DNA of 64,000 bases from Hirundichthys speculiger (taxonomy: Eukaryota > Chordata > Actinopteri > Beloniformes > Exocoetidae), in NCBI GenBank assembly GCA_018398805.1, contig JAGFBZ010000172.1, forward strand, positions 1,488,001-1,552,000, given 5' to 3'. Each line of letters begins with the position of its first letter. Within the stretch, counting starts at the first letter, position 1. The translations under genes and the position numbers were made by a program. The notes beneath the pieces were generated by a model. It was not told the origin of the DNA. It did not search any database and saw only the letters and a list, made by a program, of their open reading frames with translations. This document shows positions 46,960-59,259 of the stretch, piece by piece.

Positions 46960-47590
46960 TACATCACCCAATTTCAGCTTTATCTGTTGGACAGATGGCC
47001 TCGGATTAAATTCAAGAGTGCTCATGCAGGGCGCTACGGAGGAGTTCACGCTCCGCTTAACGACCGTGAAGAGCCCGAGTTCTGTCGGCTGCAACACAGA
47101 TCATCACCTCTCCACCCTCATGCTTGACATGAGGTGTTTATGGCCGAGTGTTTGGCCATAAACACCTCATTTCGTCTCATCTGTCAAAGGATATTCCTCT
47201 TGAACTCTAACGTTTTGCTCAGATGCAGCCTTTCAATCCTAAATTGTGCTGCTTTATTCTTTTTAAGAAGCTTTGACCCTTCAAACAAGCCGTACCTGTG
47301 CAGTATGTTTGTAATTGTGCTTTTATGAATTTCAACATTTAAACTTGCCAACTGAGGCCTGTAGGCTCTTAGTTGTAGTTCATGCTTCTTTTTTTTTTCT
47401 TTTTTTTGCAATTTCTCAGTCCGACTTTTGGGTGACCTTACTGCTGGGAAGTTTGACAGATGTCTTAATTGTTTTTCACTTGAAACCTCCCAGACCAGAA
47501 AACTGCCTAAAGGTCTGATTTTATCGAGGCCGTCGCTCTTTCTGATCATAGATTGGTGCAATGTGCAGTGGCATGGATGATTCAACTTTT
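46960..47590 (-). pseudogene. Tc1-like transposase remnant with internal hairpin
   Basis: The minus strand at 47184-47585 keeps a 133-codon frame with VEIHKSTITNILHRYGL, then LKKNKAAQFRIERLHLSKT, then FKRNIL. This matches the end of the N-terminal DNA-binding region of Tc1-like transposases, leading to the WSDETK box. The TDETK box follows near 47175-47190 but in a frame with stops, and a HEGGE piece near 47105 resembles the next conserved block. A perfect hairpin interrupts the part between them, at 47129-47170. Confidence 0.65.
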
Positions 47591-47980
47591 ACTGACATCA
47601 ATTAGAAAGAAAAAGAAGAAAGAGTACTTTTCAGCATCGGAGCTTGTGAAGTTGTATTTTTGACTTGACTATCTTTAGCCAGTGAGTTGTCTTTAATTAC
47701 AGCAGCCTAGTCAGCTCATCAATCTCCCTTTGACAGGATCCAAATGAAACGAGTGCATCGTATTTTGTTTGGGTTTTCCAGCCACAAACTGACAAGTTCA
47801 TCAGTGGCAGTGGGGACGCCAGCAGGGCAGAGACGTAGAAACACTGCGTATAATCACATAATGACAGTTCCTGCACTGAAAACGAACGGGGCCTTTTTTT
47901 TTTTTTTTTTTTTTTCCAGGAATAGCTCTTCAGACAGAGCAAGACCTGGCTCATAGAAAACCAACTGGAAAAGATGGAAA

Positions 47981-47984
<4 letters not shown>

Positions 47985-48013
<29 letters not shown>
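47985..48013. repeat. Long A/T homopolymer at the tmem79-like 3' end
   Basis: About 29 consecutive T on the plus strand, directly downstream (in transcript sense) of the tmem79-like AATAAA. A second T run lies at 47899-47919 and an A run at 48296-48315. Confidence 0.9.
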
Positions 48014-48018
<5 letters not shown>

Positions 48019-48023
48019 AGCCC

Positions 48024-48029
48024 TTTATT
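48024..48029 (-). promoter_or_regulatory. tmem79-like poly(A) signal
   Basis: The minus strand reads AATAAA about 440 bases beyond the stop codon. Ten bases further downstream begins a run of about 29 A (plus-strand T at 47985-48013). Confidence 0.65.
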
Positions 48030-48470
48030 CACTCTTTGTCATGTACAAAGTTTCTAGCTATTTGAAATAATGACGTTCAACAACTGCAGCCGCTTTGTGT
48101 TTTCCAAAGGCCGAAGCAAATGCAGCCGTATACACAGCAGAGCTTTGGAGTACAAAGAATCCAAAACATTAAATATAGGCACTGGAAGAGCTTAAAAGAA
48201 CAAATGTTTTATGACCACAGCATTGTTTAAAGGCATCCTCGGCCACTAGCGTTCAGAGTTCTTGCATTTCAGATAATAAAGCACAAATCCACATTAAAAA
48301 AAAAAAAAAAAAAAAGGCTGCACACAGAGGAGCACAAAGACAAGTTAAGCCGTCACAGAGTTGTGGGTTATAGTGGCAGCGGGTGGAGCTGTGCTGAACT
48401 GCAGACCACAGGAATGGCCTATTTTTGGAAAGACCGGCTCCTCTTAGAGAAGAAAGCGCAGCTGGCCTCC

Positions 48471-51400
48471 TCACTGAGCGTCCAGGATGTCTGTGGGTAG
48501 GATGTCTGGTCTGCCACTCGGGCTGTGTGATGTCTCCTCTGACAAGGAAGATGGGGTGACCTGATTATAGAGGACGTCCTGAGAACCAAAGAGGGGCTCT
48601 TTCAGATTGAGGATGTACATGAGGAACAGATTGAGAGCAACCATGGCAAGGAGCGGGAAGACGGTCAGACCGGAGCCGAAGCCTCGCCAGGAGCTGCACA
48701 TGTTCAGGCTGAACCAGTAAACAAGCCTGGAGAGGATCGAAAAAAAAAAACACACAAACAGAGAAATGAGATCAAGTTCTAATATCACTGTGAAGATTCA
48801 GTGGCTCTCTGATGGATGGACGATTACAAGCTTCAACATTTTCACTTCAGTCAATTAGGCCTTTTCAGGATTTTTTCTTTTCACATTTTTTACACGACCA
48901 GGACTTACTGCATCTTTAAAACTTGAGCTAATCTTTATTTAAAATGTGTTTCAGTGAACAGCAGTTAATCGGCTACAATCGTCCACTTCGTTCAAAAGCT
49001 TCATCTTCTTCAGTGTTTTATCAGGTGCAGATCTGTGAGAGGGTTCACTCATTGCAATAAATGACAGAAAACAGTGGTTTGTACGTTTTTAAGTTTTAAC
49101 CAGACTTTGAGCTGAGCTCAAAGTCCACCTGTGCACGACTCATGCACCATCAAACAGCAGTGCAAAGTTAGTGACAGGCTAGGAAAAAACAAGAAGATTT
49201 AGAAGATATTCCTCAGGAGATGGTGCAGAGAGAAAGAAAGAAAACAACAGAAAGAAAACTTCAGGAGGTCACAGACACAACTTGGATAAGCAGTTTAGAC
49301 AGGCTGTCACCATGGTAACTTAATCTGATCATGTTAAAAGCCAGGCTCTGGTTTCTCTGCTGCACATTACAATAAGCAGTTTTTAGGTGCAAATGTTTTT
49401 TTGTTTTTTTTTGGACATCCTCAGTTGGAAGCGGTGTAAGGTCGATTTCAGTATTAGTTTCAGTTCCTGAGATATGATCTCATTTCCTGCTGATTTTTGA
49501 ACATTTGTATACTTGGAAAAATCTAAAATCCAAGTTGAAGCTTTTGTGGACTGCAGTGTGACAGCTACCAGGTCTGATTTGGTTTTGAATTGGAAAAATT
49601 GTGTTCTGAGATAGTTTGTCAACCTTTTAATAAAATCCACAACTGTGATCACAACATTTAGACTGATTAAAAATGGGACAGCCCACGCGTGTTTCCTTAC
49701 AGCCCCCTAGGTGCCCTCGGTGGTTAAATTATATTAAAGCTTTAAATCCAAGCAAGTTGTTTGGCTGTGATTTATCAAAGCGTTGCTGAAATATGGTCTA
49801 ATTTCTTTTAGTTTTGATTTCCTGTCATCGGACACATATTTTGAATAGACTGAAATAAAATAAATCATTACAAATGTCACATAAATTCTCTATTTTCAAA
49901 AAAAAAAAAAGGGGGGGGGGGGTTGAATATTTTGAAAAAACTCCTATTCTGTCTTAGATGTGAAACACAGCACACGGTGAACTTGGCACGATGCTAGAAG
50001 CTCAACTGTGCCATCTCTGAGGTGGCTCAGCTGGCAGGGAGGTTCAGTCTCCAGCCCTCACGCGTATCTGGTCGTCCTGGCAAGACGTTGCAAAACTGAG
50101 ACTTGAAGAGAGGATTGTTTGCTTCCAAAGAGTGTGCCAAATTAAAAAAAGAAAATTATACCATATGATTCTCAAGGTTGCCGCAGGCAACAATGATGGA
50201 AGAAGATGAAGAGGAACAGGACTGGGCATCTACGCAGCTCAACCGTTTGGCCTCCAGACAGTGACGATGATGCTCCACATGTGCCTGGTGTATTGGCAAC
50301 TTAAATGTCAGTTATACTGAATGTCGGCATTACGTACAGTTTTTTCCACGAAACAGGACAAAATCTGATAATAAAACTGTTAAAAACTTGTAAATATTCC
50401 TTGCTGATGGTCAGCTTGGATATACTGCTGCTCCAAAAACACAAAACATGTTAACAGTTCAAAAAGGAGAGAAAAACGAGGATCTAAATCTGAGGATAAA
50501 AAGAAAAGTACATGTGAATCACTAATATTCCGGTTTGAGTCCAGATAAAAAGAAGACCCGTCTCCCTTTACTTCTGTTATCTCTTTTATATACAGGAAGG
50601 ACGACAGTGTCACGATTCATTTTCTTACAGTAAACATTGTTTCTTTTAATCGAACTAGGAATCCATTTTCAGATGTCAGATGTTTTGCAAACAATATTTT
50701 CCAGAAGGAAACTTTTCATTTCTCCCACTGTGGTTGACAGACTAAACAGAGAGCTGATAAAGGAGTCCGCTTCACAAGCCGTCCGCTGCTCTGCACCCCG
50801 CCGCCAAAAAAATCTCTCTGGCTTTGATAATGACAGTGGATGAGTGTGTTTTTAGCCGTGTTAGTGGACGGTGGCGTCGGTCTGACATGGCTACTGGAAG
50901 TTCTCTGCAGAGATGAGGGGAGGAAACTGGCTCCTCCTGTGAGAACCAGCACCATCAGCACCACCAGGTCCATTTATAAATGAACAAATGCAGCTTCCAG
51001 AGGACGAATACAAAACTAGAAACAGTCAGCAACTGCTGAATGGCTTTGGTGCAAACATTCACGCTGGATGATGACCTGCAACGTTGACTTTACTCGTATT
51101 TGTTTTAAAAATGCAGAGCTGAGACAATCTCATGTGGCTGTGATACTCAGCTCCTCGTTAAATGTGGGACGTCTCTGTGTCTCGACATGTTAGTTTTCTT
51201 TATTGTGACTCAGTGATCTTCGTGTCAGGTCAACTTAAGCGGGGCTGTTGTTAAACTATGCTTAATTTATTCTGATCTCAGCAGCTGTTTTCTGGTTATG
51301 TCGCAACCATGAACCCCTCCTCTGGTGCGGCTTTAAGGCCTACCTTCCAAAGAGGAACATCGCCGCCAGGATAGGCACCAGCTTGAGTTCGTCTTGAGGG

Positions 51401-54400
51401 AGTAAAGTGGCCATGACGACGAGATTGAGGACGTAGAGGAGCAACTGCTCCAAAGAAGCAGTGACAAACAGCTGCTGCAGCGCTGGTTTTCTGGGAACTG
51501 AACCCAGATTGAAGGAGCCGGTGCAGAACTGGCGCACTGCGCCGATGAGCATTGCTGCAAGGGAGAGAAGAGGAGTAAGCGAGTTAGCATCTTGAATCTG
51601 GGCCAGCTTTCCGCAAACAGCTCTCAAACTAGTCTAACAACATCCCCTGCTTTTTTTTACAACTTCTTCATTTGAATGCAGCAACTGCCAGCAGAACAGC
51701 CCACATGCAAATCCTCCTCACTGTCATCCGCTTGATAAATAGATAAAAGGAAAATCATCTGGATGAAATTTAGTGTGAATGTGTTTTTTATCGTCTGCTC
51801 GTCACCCGGTCGGTAATTGATTAAAACTACTGAAACAATTAGGCCACAGCCTAAGAGACAGAGACACAGGCAACGAGTTATCACAGTTTCCATTTTGAGC
51901 TTCGTGAAGGAAAAAGGAAATGATACTCCCCTCCAGGGGCCGGTGTGTGCTGAATTGAAGCTGAAATTGTATGAAATTAAAGGAGATACTGAAACATTCC
52001 TAGACAAGACAGCCAGACAAATCAAATCCTCTCTTAATCTCTTTTTTTTTTTCATATTCTTCAGTGTTTGTGAGTGTGCAGGTGTTTGGGGCGTACCGAG
52101 CAGGATGGGGAGCGCAGCCACCACGCAGCAGCATAAGGTGAAGACGATGCGGCTGCTTATATCGGGGCAGTCGGGGGGTCTAATGGGGACGTAGAAATAG
52201 AGTGCATAGAGGATCCCGGCGGCACACAGAAGAGAGGCCACGACTGACAGGAAAGCGGGAACCCGGCCGCTCTGGCAGCATTTACACTGGCAACAGCGGC
52301 AGCAGCATCGTCCCTGATCCGAAGCCTCCTCCGGTGCTGCCGTACAAGCGCCCCCCCGGCCCTCAGAGCTCCACACAGCCAGCTCCACGCTCTCTGGCGG
52401 GGGGCCTATCAGAGGCCGGCCCTCGTCCACAGTACAGTCCAGACTGGTGGATCCTGGACTCCAGCGCTGCGAGTTGGTGCCATTGGGCATGTCTGCCTGG
52501 GAGGCCGGCGTTTGAGGACCGGGCTGGTTTTCCACGGTGGCTTTCAAACTGTGTGCTGTGAGGGTTTGATCCAGCTCCCCGTCCTCCGTCTGATCTGCTC
52601 CAGGCTTTTCTGGGACGCCGGGCTGCTGGAGGCAATAAGGAGCAGCACCTGCTCAAATCAGAAACGTGTCAAATATGTTTTAATCAATGACATTTAACAG
52701 AAGATTTAATTTAAAAAATCACAGAGTTCAGTTGTTTAGGGAAAAACATTAACAATGTTTAAAGAAAAGGGGTGTGATAAGTTCAAAGTCCTAAAGGTTG
52801 CAGCAACACGCTGTTATTTGATCTTTCAAATAGGTTTTATTGACAATAAAAGAAATAGGTGCATTATGTGGGAATTTTTGCTAAATATCATGAACAATTT
52901 TCTGTCGTTTAAGTATTTGACTGGAAGAGACTTTAAGGAAAAATCTGGTCAGAATTCTGATTTAGACACAAAATGTAAAAAAAACATGCAACCCTCTCTG
53001 TTGCTGTAAAACAACTAACAATCTAAACAACATCCAATAAACCTCGGAGGCCATCTGGAATATTTGTGCCGTGTTTGGTACCAACATTAACTCATGTCGC
53101 ATTATAGATCCCCTTATCGACAGTACCAAGAGCATCAACGAATGGCGTTGGCGTAGGAGTGCCATCGAATGACTGTTTTCAGCTTTTGGGTAAAACTTGT
53201 TGATCCCAGGTGTTCTGCAGCCATCTTGGTTGTTTTGAACAGTGGCGCTTGGATGCTCCTGTATGAGTTGTTGCATTGCCGCTACCCTGTTGTTACTGGT
53301 TCAGCGTGTTCTGTGCCGTTGGAAGTGGCTGTGAATGGGATGGGTACCAGACCCATTTCACAGGGAGAACTTCCATGAAGTGACTGGGTCCGGCTGGCCA
53401 GGATAATCTGAGATATAAATGGGCTGTAAATCGGGGCAGCGTACTGTATTCTCCATGGGTTCCATGTTGGCCCCATGTCAACTGCTCAGAACGGTTTTCC
53501 TCAGATGTTAATGGGTATGAGTGGGTGTCTAATCTGGGTACCACTTGGACCAGCCACATGCAAACCCAGCTAGCAGGAAATCTATAATGAGGCCTCATTT
53601 TTCAGCCCATTTATATCTCTCTATTTATATCTATTTATTTGTATATCCTTCAGGATATACAAATGTTTGATGACCGAAATGTTTCCAATGTTTTGTTCCA
53701 CATCAAAATAGCTGTTCTGATCTCAGGTTGTGAAAAAGGTTCAGCTGTGGCACCGCACAAGTGTTTCATTGGATCACTGATCTTAGATCTCTCAGTCACG
53801 TGTCTTGTTGTTAGCTTTCTGACATGAAAATAGCTTTATTTTCTTTCTGTAAATGAATAGTTTCATTAACCTGGAAGATTTCTTAGCCAAAGTATTTCTT
53901 AACAGAAACTTTGCGAACTTCAGTTTCTGGAACCTTCTATGGAAGTGAGTTGATCAGCGATACCAGAACAGATTATGGATAAAATTTGGATTAGGTTTAA
54001 AACCAGGAAATCCTTTTAGTATTGTGTTTCTGAAATGAAGAGATGAACTGCAGATATTGTTTTGCTTTAAATCCAGAAACAGGTGTTGCTTTGTCACGGT
54101 TTTTTACACATAAAATTATAAAGACTGAAGAGTCTTTCTTTCATCTTTCTGCAGCTCACTAGGTGCTTCCATCGCATTAAAAAATATTTCATCACTTTGT
54201 ACGGATTCATGTGTCCCCATGCACTAAAATCTGCCTTTAAAACCTGTTGACAGGAGTTAAACTATGCATGCGTGTACAGTCCGTTGATATCACTGCTCTC
54301 TAGGTAAATTTGATCAACTAGATATTAAAAACTCCTTTTTAAAACCCTTGTAAAGCAGAAAAGATGCGTGCACTTGCTTGTTGACTTTTGTTCTGTTTTC

Positions 54401-54818
54401 TTCGGCTCCAACTCTTGTCTTAACTTTCTTTGGATCCAGTCTAGACTCAAGCATGACTGAAGCTTTTGCTAATTTACTCTGGCCTCCTCTCAAATCCTAC
54501 AGCTCCAACAGGCACATGGCAAAAAAGCAGCAGTAATAACTCACTCCTTGGCTGATCTGTTGCTGGTGGCGGCTCCAGCGAGTGCTGGGAGCCGGAGACG
54601 GAGTGGGAGGACGAGTGCAGCTCCTCCATCGAAGACTCTGGGCTGTCTGACACCGGCGCCAAGGAGATCTGAGTGTCCAGGTCCAGGAAGGGGGAGAAGG
54701 AGAGTCTGGCAGGGTCTATGTCCTGGAGCTGGTTGATGATATCGCTGATGGACTCCTTCATGCTGTCAAGCTCCTTCGCATTCTGACGGTTAGTGGCCTG
54801 AAGCCCCGAGGTGCTCAT
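48471..54818 (-). CDS. Transmembrane protein 79-like (MAPEG-related)
   Basis: Four coding exons: 54818-54545 (the exon starts at 54829), 52648-52097, 51554-51344, 48726-48471. Phases close exactly and give 430 residues; human TMEM79 has 394. Residues 1-200 are polar and Ser/Pro/Glu-rich, with a coiled-coil-like start near 12-35. A cysteine cluster at 206-216 (CCCRCCQCKCC) precedes the first membrane span, which suggests palmitoylation. Five spans are visible, about 221-246, 258-282, 303-327, 332-352 and 363-388. Segments SRIVFTLCC, LEQLLLYVLNL, LPQDELKLVPIL, RLVYWFSL and RGFGSGLTVFPLLAM match TMEM79 (mattrin). That protein acts in lamellar granule and Golgi membrane trafficking in skin and has a MAPEG-like domain. 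Whether this is the orthologue or a diverged paralogue cannot be told here. Upstream non-coding exons were not placed. Confidence 0.87.
52960..53600. other. Intron 1 segment of tmem79-like, possible unclassified repeat
   Basis: GC content is moderate and several frames are open on the minus strand (52962-53276, 53293-53598), but they carry no family motif and no splice context. The 53330-53560 part has a patchy, degenerate feel with repeated ggg-tacc and cccat motifs, and could be an old transposon. I cannot name it. Confidence 0.3.
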
Positions 54819-54829
54819 AGTCACGCAGC

Positions 54830-55800
54830 CTGAGAGGAGCGGGAAGAGGTCCAGAGGAAAACCAGGCCAGAATCAGGTCAAAGCACCAGAACTGGGAAAC
54901 AGAAGTTTGAGAGTGAAAACTTCTGTCATAATGTTTACCTCCAAATTAAAAACCCACATTTTTTTAAACGTTTTTTTTAAGATGTAGTGACTCATTTCTT
55001 ACTTGAAGTATCTTGTGTCAGTGTGTGGAAAGCTGTTATATAACGTATCAGAAATCCTGGCAGGGCACATACAGTGATCAAAAAGCTTCGGAAAAACAAA
55101 CAGCTTTGACCCAAACCACGAGAAACCTCCAGGACGTCCCCTTAAATTTTCAGAAAGATTTGTCAAATATGTTTTCTCTGACTTTTTTCTAGTTTTTAAT
55201 CATTTATAATTCTGCAGATTTCCATTTCGTCTACCCTGTTTTTCTGTTAATTCTCTTCTCCTCCTAAAACACGTTTCAGTCCACACTGACAACACCTCTG
55301 ACTTCTCACATGCAGAAATAGAAAGGTTTCAAAACGAAACCCCAACGGGACCCGGCAATGACAGTCAACACGAAGAGGTCGTCAGAGTTTATCCTCCGCT
55401 GCGATGTAGCTCTGCCTCAGCAGGTCTGAATCAACACATACAAACGTTATAGTCTGGCACATTCTGAACAATATCAAAAATATTGACACAGCTCAACAGC
55501 CTGTTGTAGGAAGTCCAAAACCCACATGTGCAATTCTGTTTTGTAAGAAAGCTGCACATAAAACTGATGATCCAACCAGGGGCATTGATGTTGTGTCTTC
55601 ATCTGTTTCCAAAGCCTGGTAGGATTTGAGATCATGTGGCATTCAAGCATGCCGAGGCCAAACGCTAAAATATAAAGTCCCCATGACCCTGTAGAGGACT
55701 GTAGAGGACGGGTATGGATAACGGATGGATGGATGGACGGATGGATGGATGGATGGACGAAGTAATATGAAAAGCAGGTGGTGTGTTGACATTCATGTCT
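54830..55800. other. Non-coding DNA upstream of the tmem79-like first coding exon
   Basis: No coding exon is supported. It should contain an intron, because a good acceptor (cgctcctctcag) precedes base 54829. A (GGAT)n tract at 55723-55757 is the only clear structure. Confidence 0.5.
55685..55757 (+). repeat. (GGAT)n tail of a SINE-type repeat
   Basis: The motif ggacgggtatggataacgga followed by GGAT units is the tail of the same class of fish repeat as 46138-46505. The body of the element is not recognisable. Confidence 0.55.
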
Positions 55801-55816
55801 TTATAATACTTTAAAT

Positions 55817-56317
55817 CAGTGGTCCCCAACCTGTATGTGTGTGTGTGGGGGGAGACGCTTCCTCGTCACATTACGCCAATAACATAGCTTTGAGTATAAC
55901 ATCAAAGTCTCTGGTAACATCCTCTGTACCCATTAAATAAATATTAAATAAAATTAAAAAAAAACTAATGCAGAGCGGGCTGTTGTGATAAATCCATATT
56001 TCAAGTAGGACTATGGTATTGACTGTTAAAAGCTTTCTTTTTCTTGAAAGTCATAGGCTGTTCTTCTTTCTCTTCACTGTGCATTTTTCCCTTCACAAGG
56101 AAACTTTCTAAAGAGGTCTGTTTGTCATTTTGCTAGGTTAAATTTTTTGGCGCTAAAGTGACTAAGATGTAATCAAGAGAATCCGATCATTTCTCAAAAT
56201 TAAAGATTTTTCAAAATAAAAGCTCATTCAGATTCATATAATAAATAAAACTTAAATAGCTACTTTTTTCTTGCACGGCCTGATACCAGTCCACGGCCCG
56301 GGGGTTGGGGACCACCG
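55817..56317. mobile_element. hAT-type element (CAGTGGTCCCCAACC family)
   Basis: The left end CAGTGGTCCCCAACC is matched on the right by GGTTGGGGACCACCG, a 15-base inverted repeat with one mismatch. Internal ccacggcccgg near the right end is usual in this family. The 8-base flanks do not match each other, so the target duplication is lost or the boundary is shifted. No transposase is visible. Confidence 0.65.
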
Positions 56318-57243
56318 GTGGCGGAGCTTCAGGGTGGGCTGGGGGGGGCAGTACTCCCCCGGCCCGAGCCCAGAAAGCCCCGGTGAAAGTCAAAGAAACA
56401 GACCTCTCCTCAGCCATCAGTCATACCTTGAGCACTACTGGATACAACAACTTCTGGGAAAGTGTAAGCGGTACGTACGAGGTTATGTATAGGTTTCCCC
56501 TCAGCCAGAATGAATCATGGTTGGTAAAAAAAAAAATTGAAGACTGACTTTGGTCATGTAGGTTTCTACACAGTGAATTAAATGTTGTGCTGCATGGCTG
56601 GCTTCATGTTCACTCTCACAGTTAACTTTACAATGTACAAATTCACAAGAGGATCGCCGGTAAGATCTCTAAATGTATTATGGGTAAAATCGTCATCAAC
56701 AACCGTCCATCAGCGTCATCATCAGTCACTAGACAAGAGTCTATGTGGTGCAGACTAGGTGGATCGCGGATTAATTAAATCATGAGTGGCAGTTCATAGA
56801 AGCATAAAAGTGCAGCAACAAAACGCAAAAAAAAGAAAAAAAAAGAGCACAGGAAAAGACTAAACTAAAAAAAAGATGGATACATATCCTCCTGGAGATG
56901 AACCTGACATTACCTCACAGGTACAATTTGTCACAATCACCGTCACCAAAAACAATATGTGAGTTAGTTGTAAACTGTTGATGTGGTTGTTATCGGAGTA
57001 GCCAAACGTTATTAGCGGCCAGGCAGCCTAATGTTTTTGTTGTTCTCATGGATTGTTAGATTTCATGTCGGTACTGTCGGGTTACTCTTGCAAAAAGGCT
57101 CATACTATGACGTGCTTGGAGTTGGTATTTATTAACAGCAATGTAAACACATCAGGCGAAATCGGCACTTAGCAACGAGCAGAATTAATGAATGTGTCTC
57201 CCGTGTGACGTCACAACCGCATGCCGCCGAATACATTTTAGAC

Positions 57244-57542
57244 CAGTGGCTCTCAAACTTTTCATACTGTGTACCACCGGAGAGATTGTACCACCATGAT
57301 GACCAAGTTTAAAATATAGCCACATATGCCTTCTCAATTAACTTTAAATTTACAGGAGAGTAGTTATTTATTGTTACCTGAATTTCATTTGAAATGTATT
57401 CATAATGCATTGTATGTTTTCGATTTAATAAAAAAAATAAATAAAAAGTGAAAATGTGGAAAATCCTGACGTTCCCCCACATACCACCAGAGAGCGCTCA
57501 CGTACCACTGGTGGTACGCGTACCGCAGTTTGCGCACCACTG
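57244..57542. mobile_element. hAT-type MITE, copy 2
   Basis: A 299-base element with ends CAGTGGCTCTCAAAC and GTTTGCGCACCACTG, flanked by a perfect 8-base duplication, ttttagac (57236-57243 and 57543-57550). It shares both ends and the agagagcgctcacgtaccac block with the copy at 28162-28334, but keeps an extra A/T-rich middle of about 125 bases. Confidence 0.85.
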
Positions 57543-58369
57543 TTTTAGACAATGTATTATGCCATATTACTACAGGTTTGATTGATTTCAAAATTACATG
57601 GTCGCTCTTCATGGTGTTGAACTCTTACTATCAAATGCTTTGAGCTACGTGTCAAAAATGTAGTAATGCTTGTAAGCCCCACTGTTGTGAGCATGTATAT
57701 GTTGTAAAACGATGTAATCACAAGCTTTATTGGGTTTAAAGGGCCCGGTCATGTGCCCCGCCCCCGGCCCGGCAGTGACATGTTCCGCTGCTGGGGACCT
57801 CAGCTTTAAATGAGAAAATCAATCCATTATCCATACCAGCTTTTTCCAACTCAGGGTCATGGGTATGTGCTGGAGCCTGGCCCGGCTCTTTATAGGATTC
57901 TGTGACATAAAGTACGCGACCTACGGTAAGTATAATGCAGTAAACGAGGTTTAGTGAAGGGTTCAGATCTATTTCGTCAGGTTTGGTTTCACCTCATTTC
58001 CAGTTTTCATGCTGAAATCAACGAAGCTGGGCTTCCTTCAAACAAACAGGCTACAGGTGAGATAAATCTTACATATTCCACAGAAAACAAGCTCTTATCC
58101 AAAGAAAAATGATGCATCACTGCTCAATGTCTGAGGTCACCGAAAGCCTCAATTTTGCTTTGACACCATGATATAATTCAAATGAATGATACGAGTACGA
58201 ATCATAAAGTTAGATCATGTGAAGAATGATCTAGAAAAAAAAAAAATAAATAAAATGGAGCAGGGGGGGGATCTTCTTTATCATTTGTACTAACATCTGT
58301 GATGTTGCCACTACTTACAACATCTGAAAGACATTCTGCTGTTACGGAGAGCAAACAATGAAACATTTC

Positions 58370-58890
58370 AGTTGTTCGCTTGTGTTCAGCGGCTCCATTC
58401 TCCCTGGGAACATTTCTTAAGGTGTAAACAGTCTGTCGTTGTCATCGCTGCAGTTATTGTTTCAAAGTTCTCCACACATTCTCTGCTGGGGGAAACGTCG
58501 GGGCTGCAGGCAGGCCAGTCCAGCACTTTATCCCCCATTTCCTCAGCGATGCCTTTGCAATGTTGTAATGTGTGCAGACAAAAAGCATGGACATCCCTGG
58601 AAGTGATGCCATCTTCAATGCAAAATCGAAATAACCCTATTCTGCTTTAATATTGCCATTAAAAAGTGTAAAGAACCTTGGGCAAGAGCACTGATATTAT
58701 CCTATACCATCACAGATCTATGCTTTTGCACTTGTTGCTGTTAACGGTCTCAGTGGTCCTTTCACAGCTTTCATCCAAAGCACATGTAACACATTTTTTC
58801 CAAAAAGAAATCTGGAATACTTATTCATCTGACCATCTGTCCAACCGTCATACCCACCAATCAACCATGACACAATGACCACTTTTCGTT
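58370..58890 (-). pseudogene. Tc1-like transposase remnant
   Basis: Plus-strand blocks ccataccatcacagatctat, catctgacca and ctgcaggcaggccagtccag are the antisense of Tc1-like transposase sequences also seen at 45180-45660 and 45930-46130. On the minus strand the order (SDE-type region, then the WPxxSPD-type region) is collinear with an intact transposase, so this is one decayed copy. Homology may extend to about 59250 but is weak there. Confidence 0.55.
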
Positions 58891-59259
58891 ACACTGCAAC
58901 GTTCTGTTTGGAAAACCTGCATCCTCACGTTGGCGTAAGTGTGTTTTGGCACCTGCCACCTACCTAAACATGTCTGCAGACCGATCACATCCCCCAAAAT
59001 ACCAACAGCGCTCCCCTGCAGCAGCTGCCTCCCCCAGCAGGTCAGCAGTGGAGCCCCCAACCATTTTTGTAAGCAAATGTTTAAAGAACACAACAAGGAG
59101 GGTGAGGTGTCCATTTGGGCTCCAAACTCCCTGATAGGATCCGATGGCATCTGTGAGGAGCGGTCCCAATCTGCAAAGACCCTGCTAACGTCCCGGTACC
59201 ACACACTCCTGGACTCCCTCAGATGTTGTTTGTGCAGACCCTGACTGCTCACAGCTCTT

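Noticed and set aside
51657..52096. Continuation of the tmem79-like exon 3 frame as one 296-codon protein
   Set aside because: A donor at 52096 and a matching acceptor at 51555 restore the conserved membrane-span sequence; the continuation is intron.
52202..52561. 119-codon plus-strand open frame, Pro/Arg-rich
   Set aside because: Antisense shadow of the large tmem79-like exon 52648-52097.
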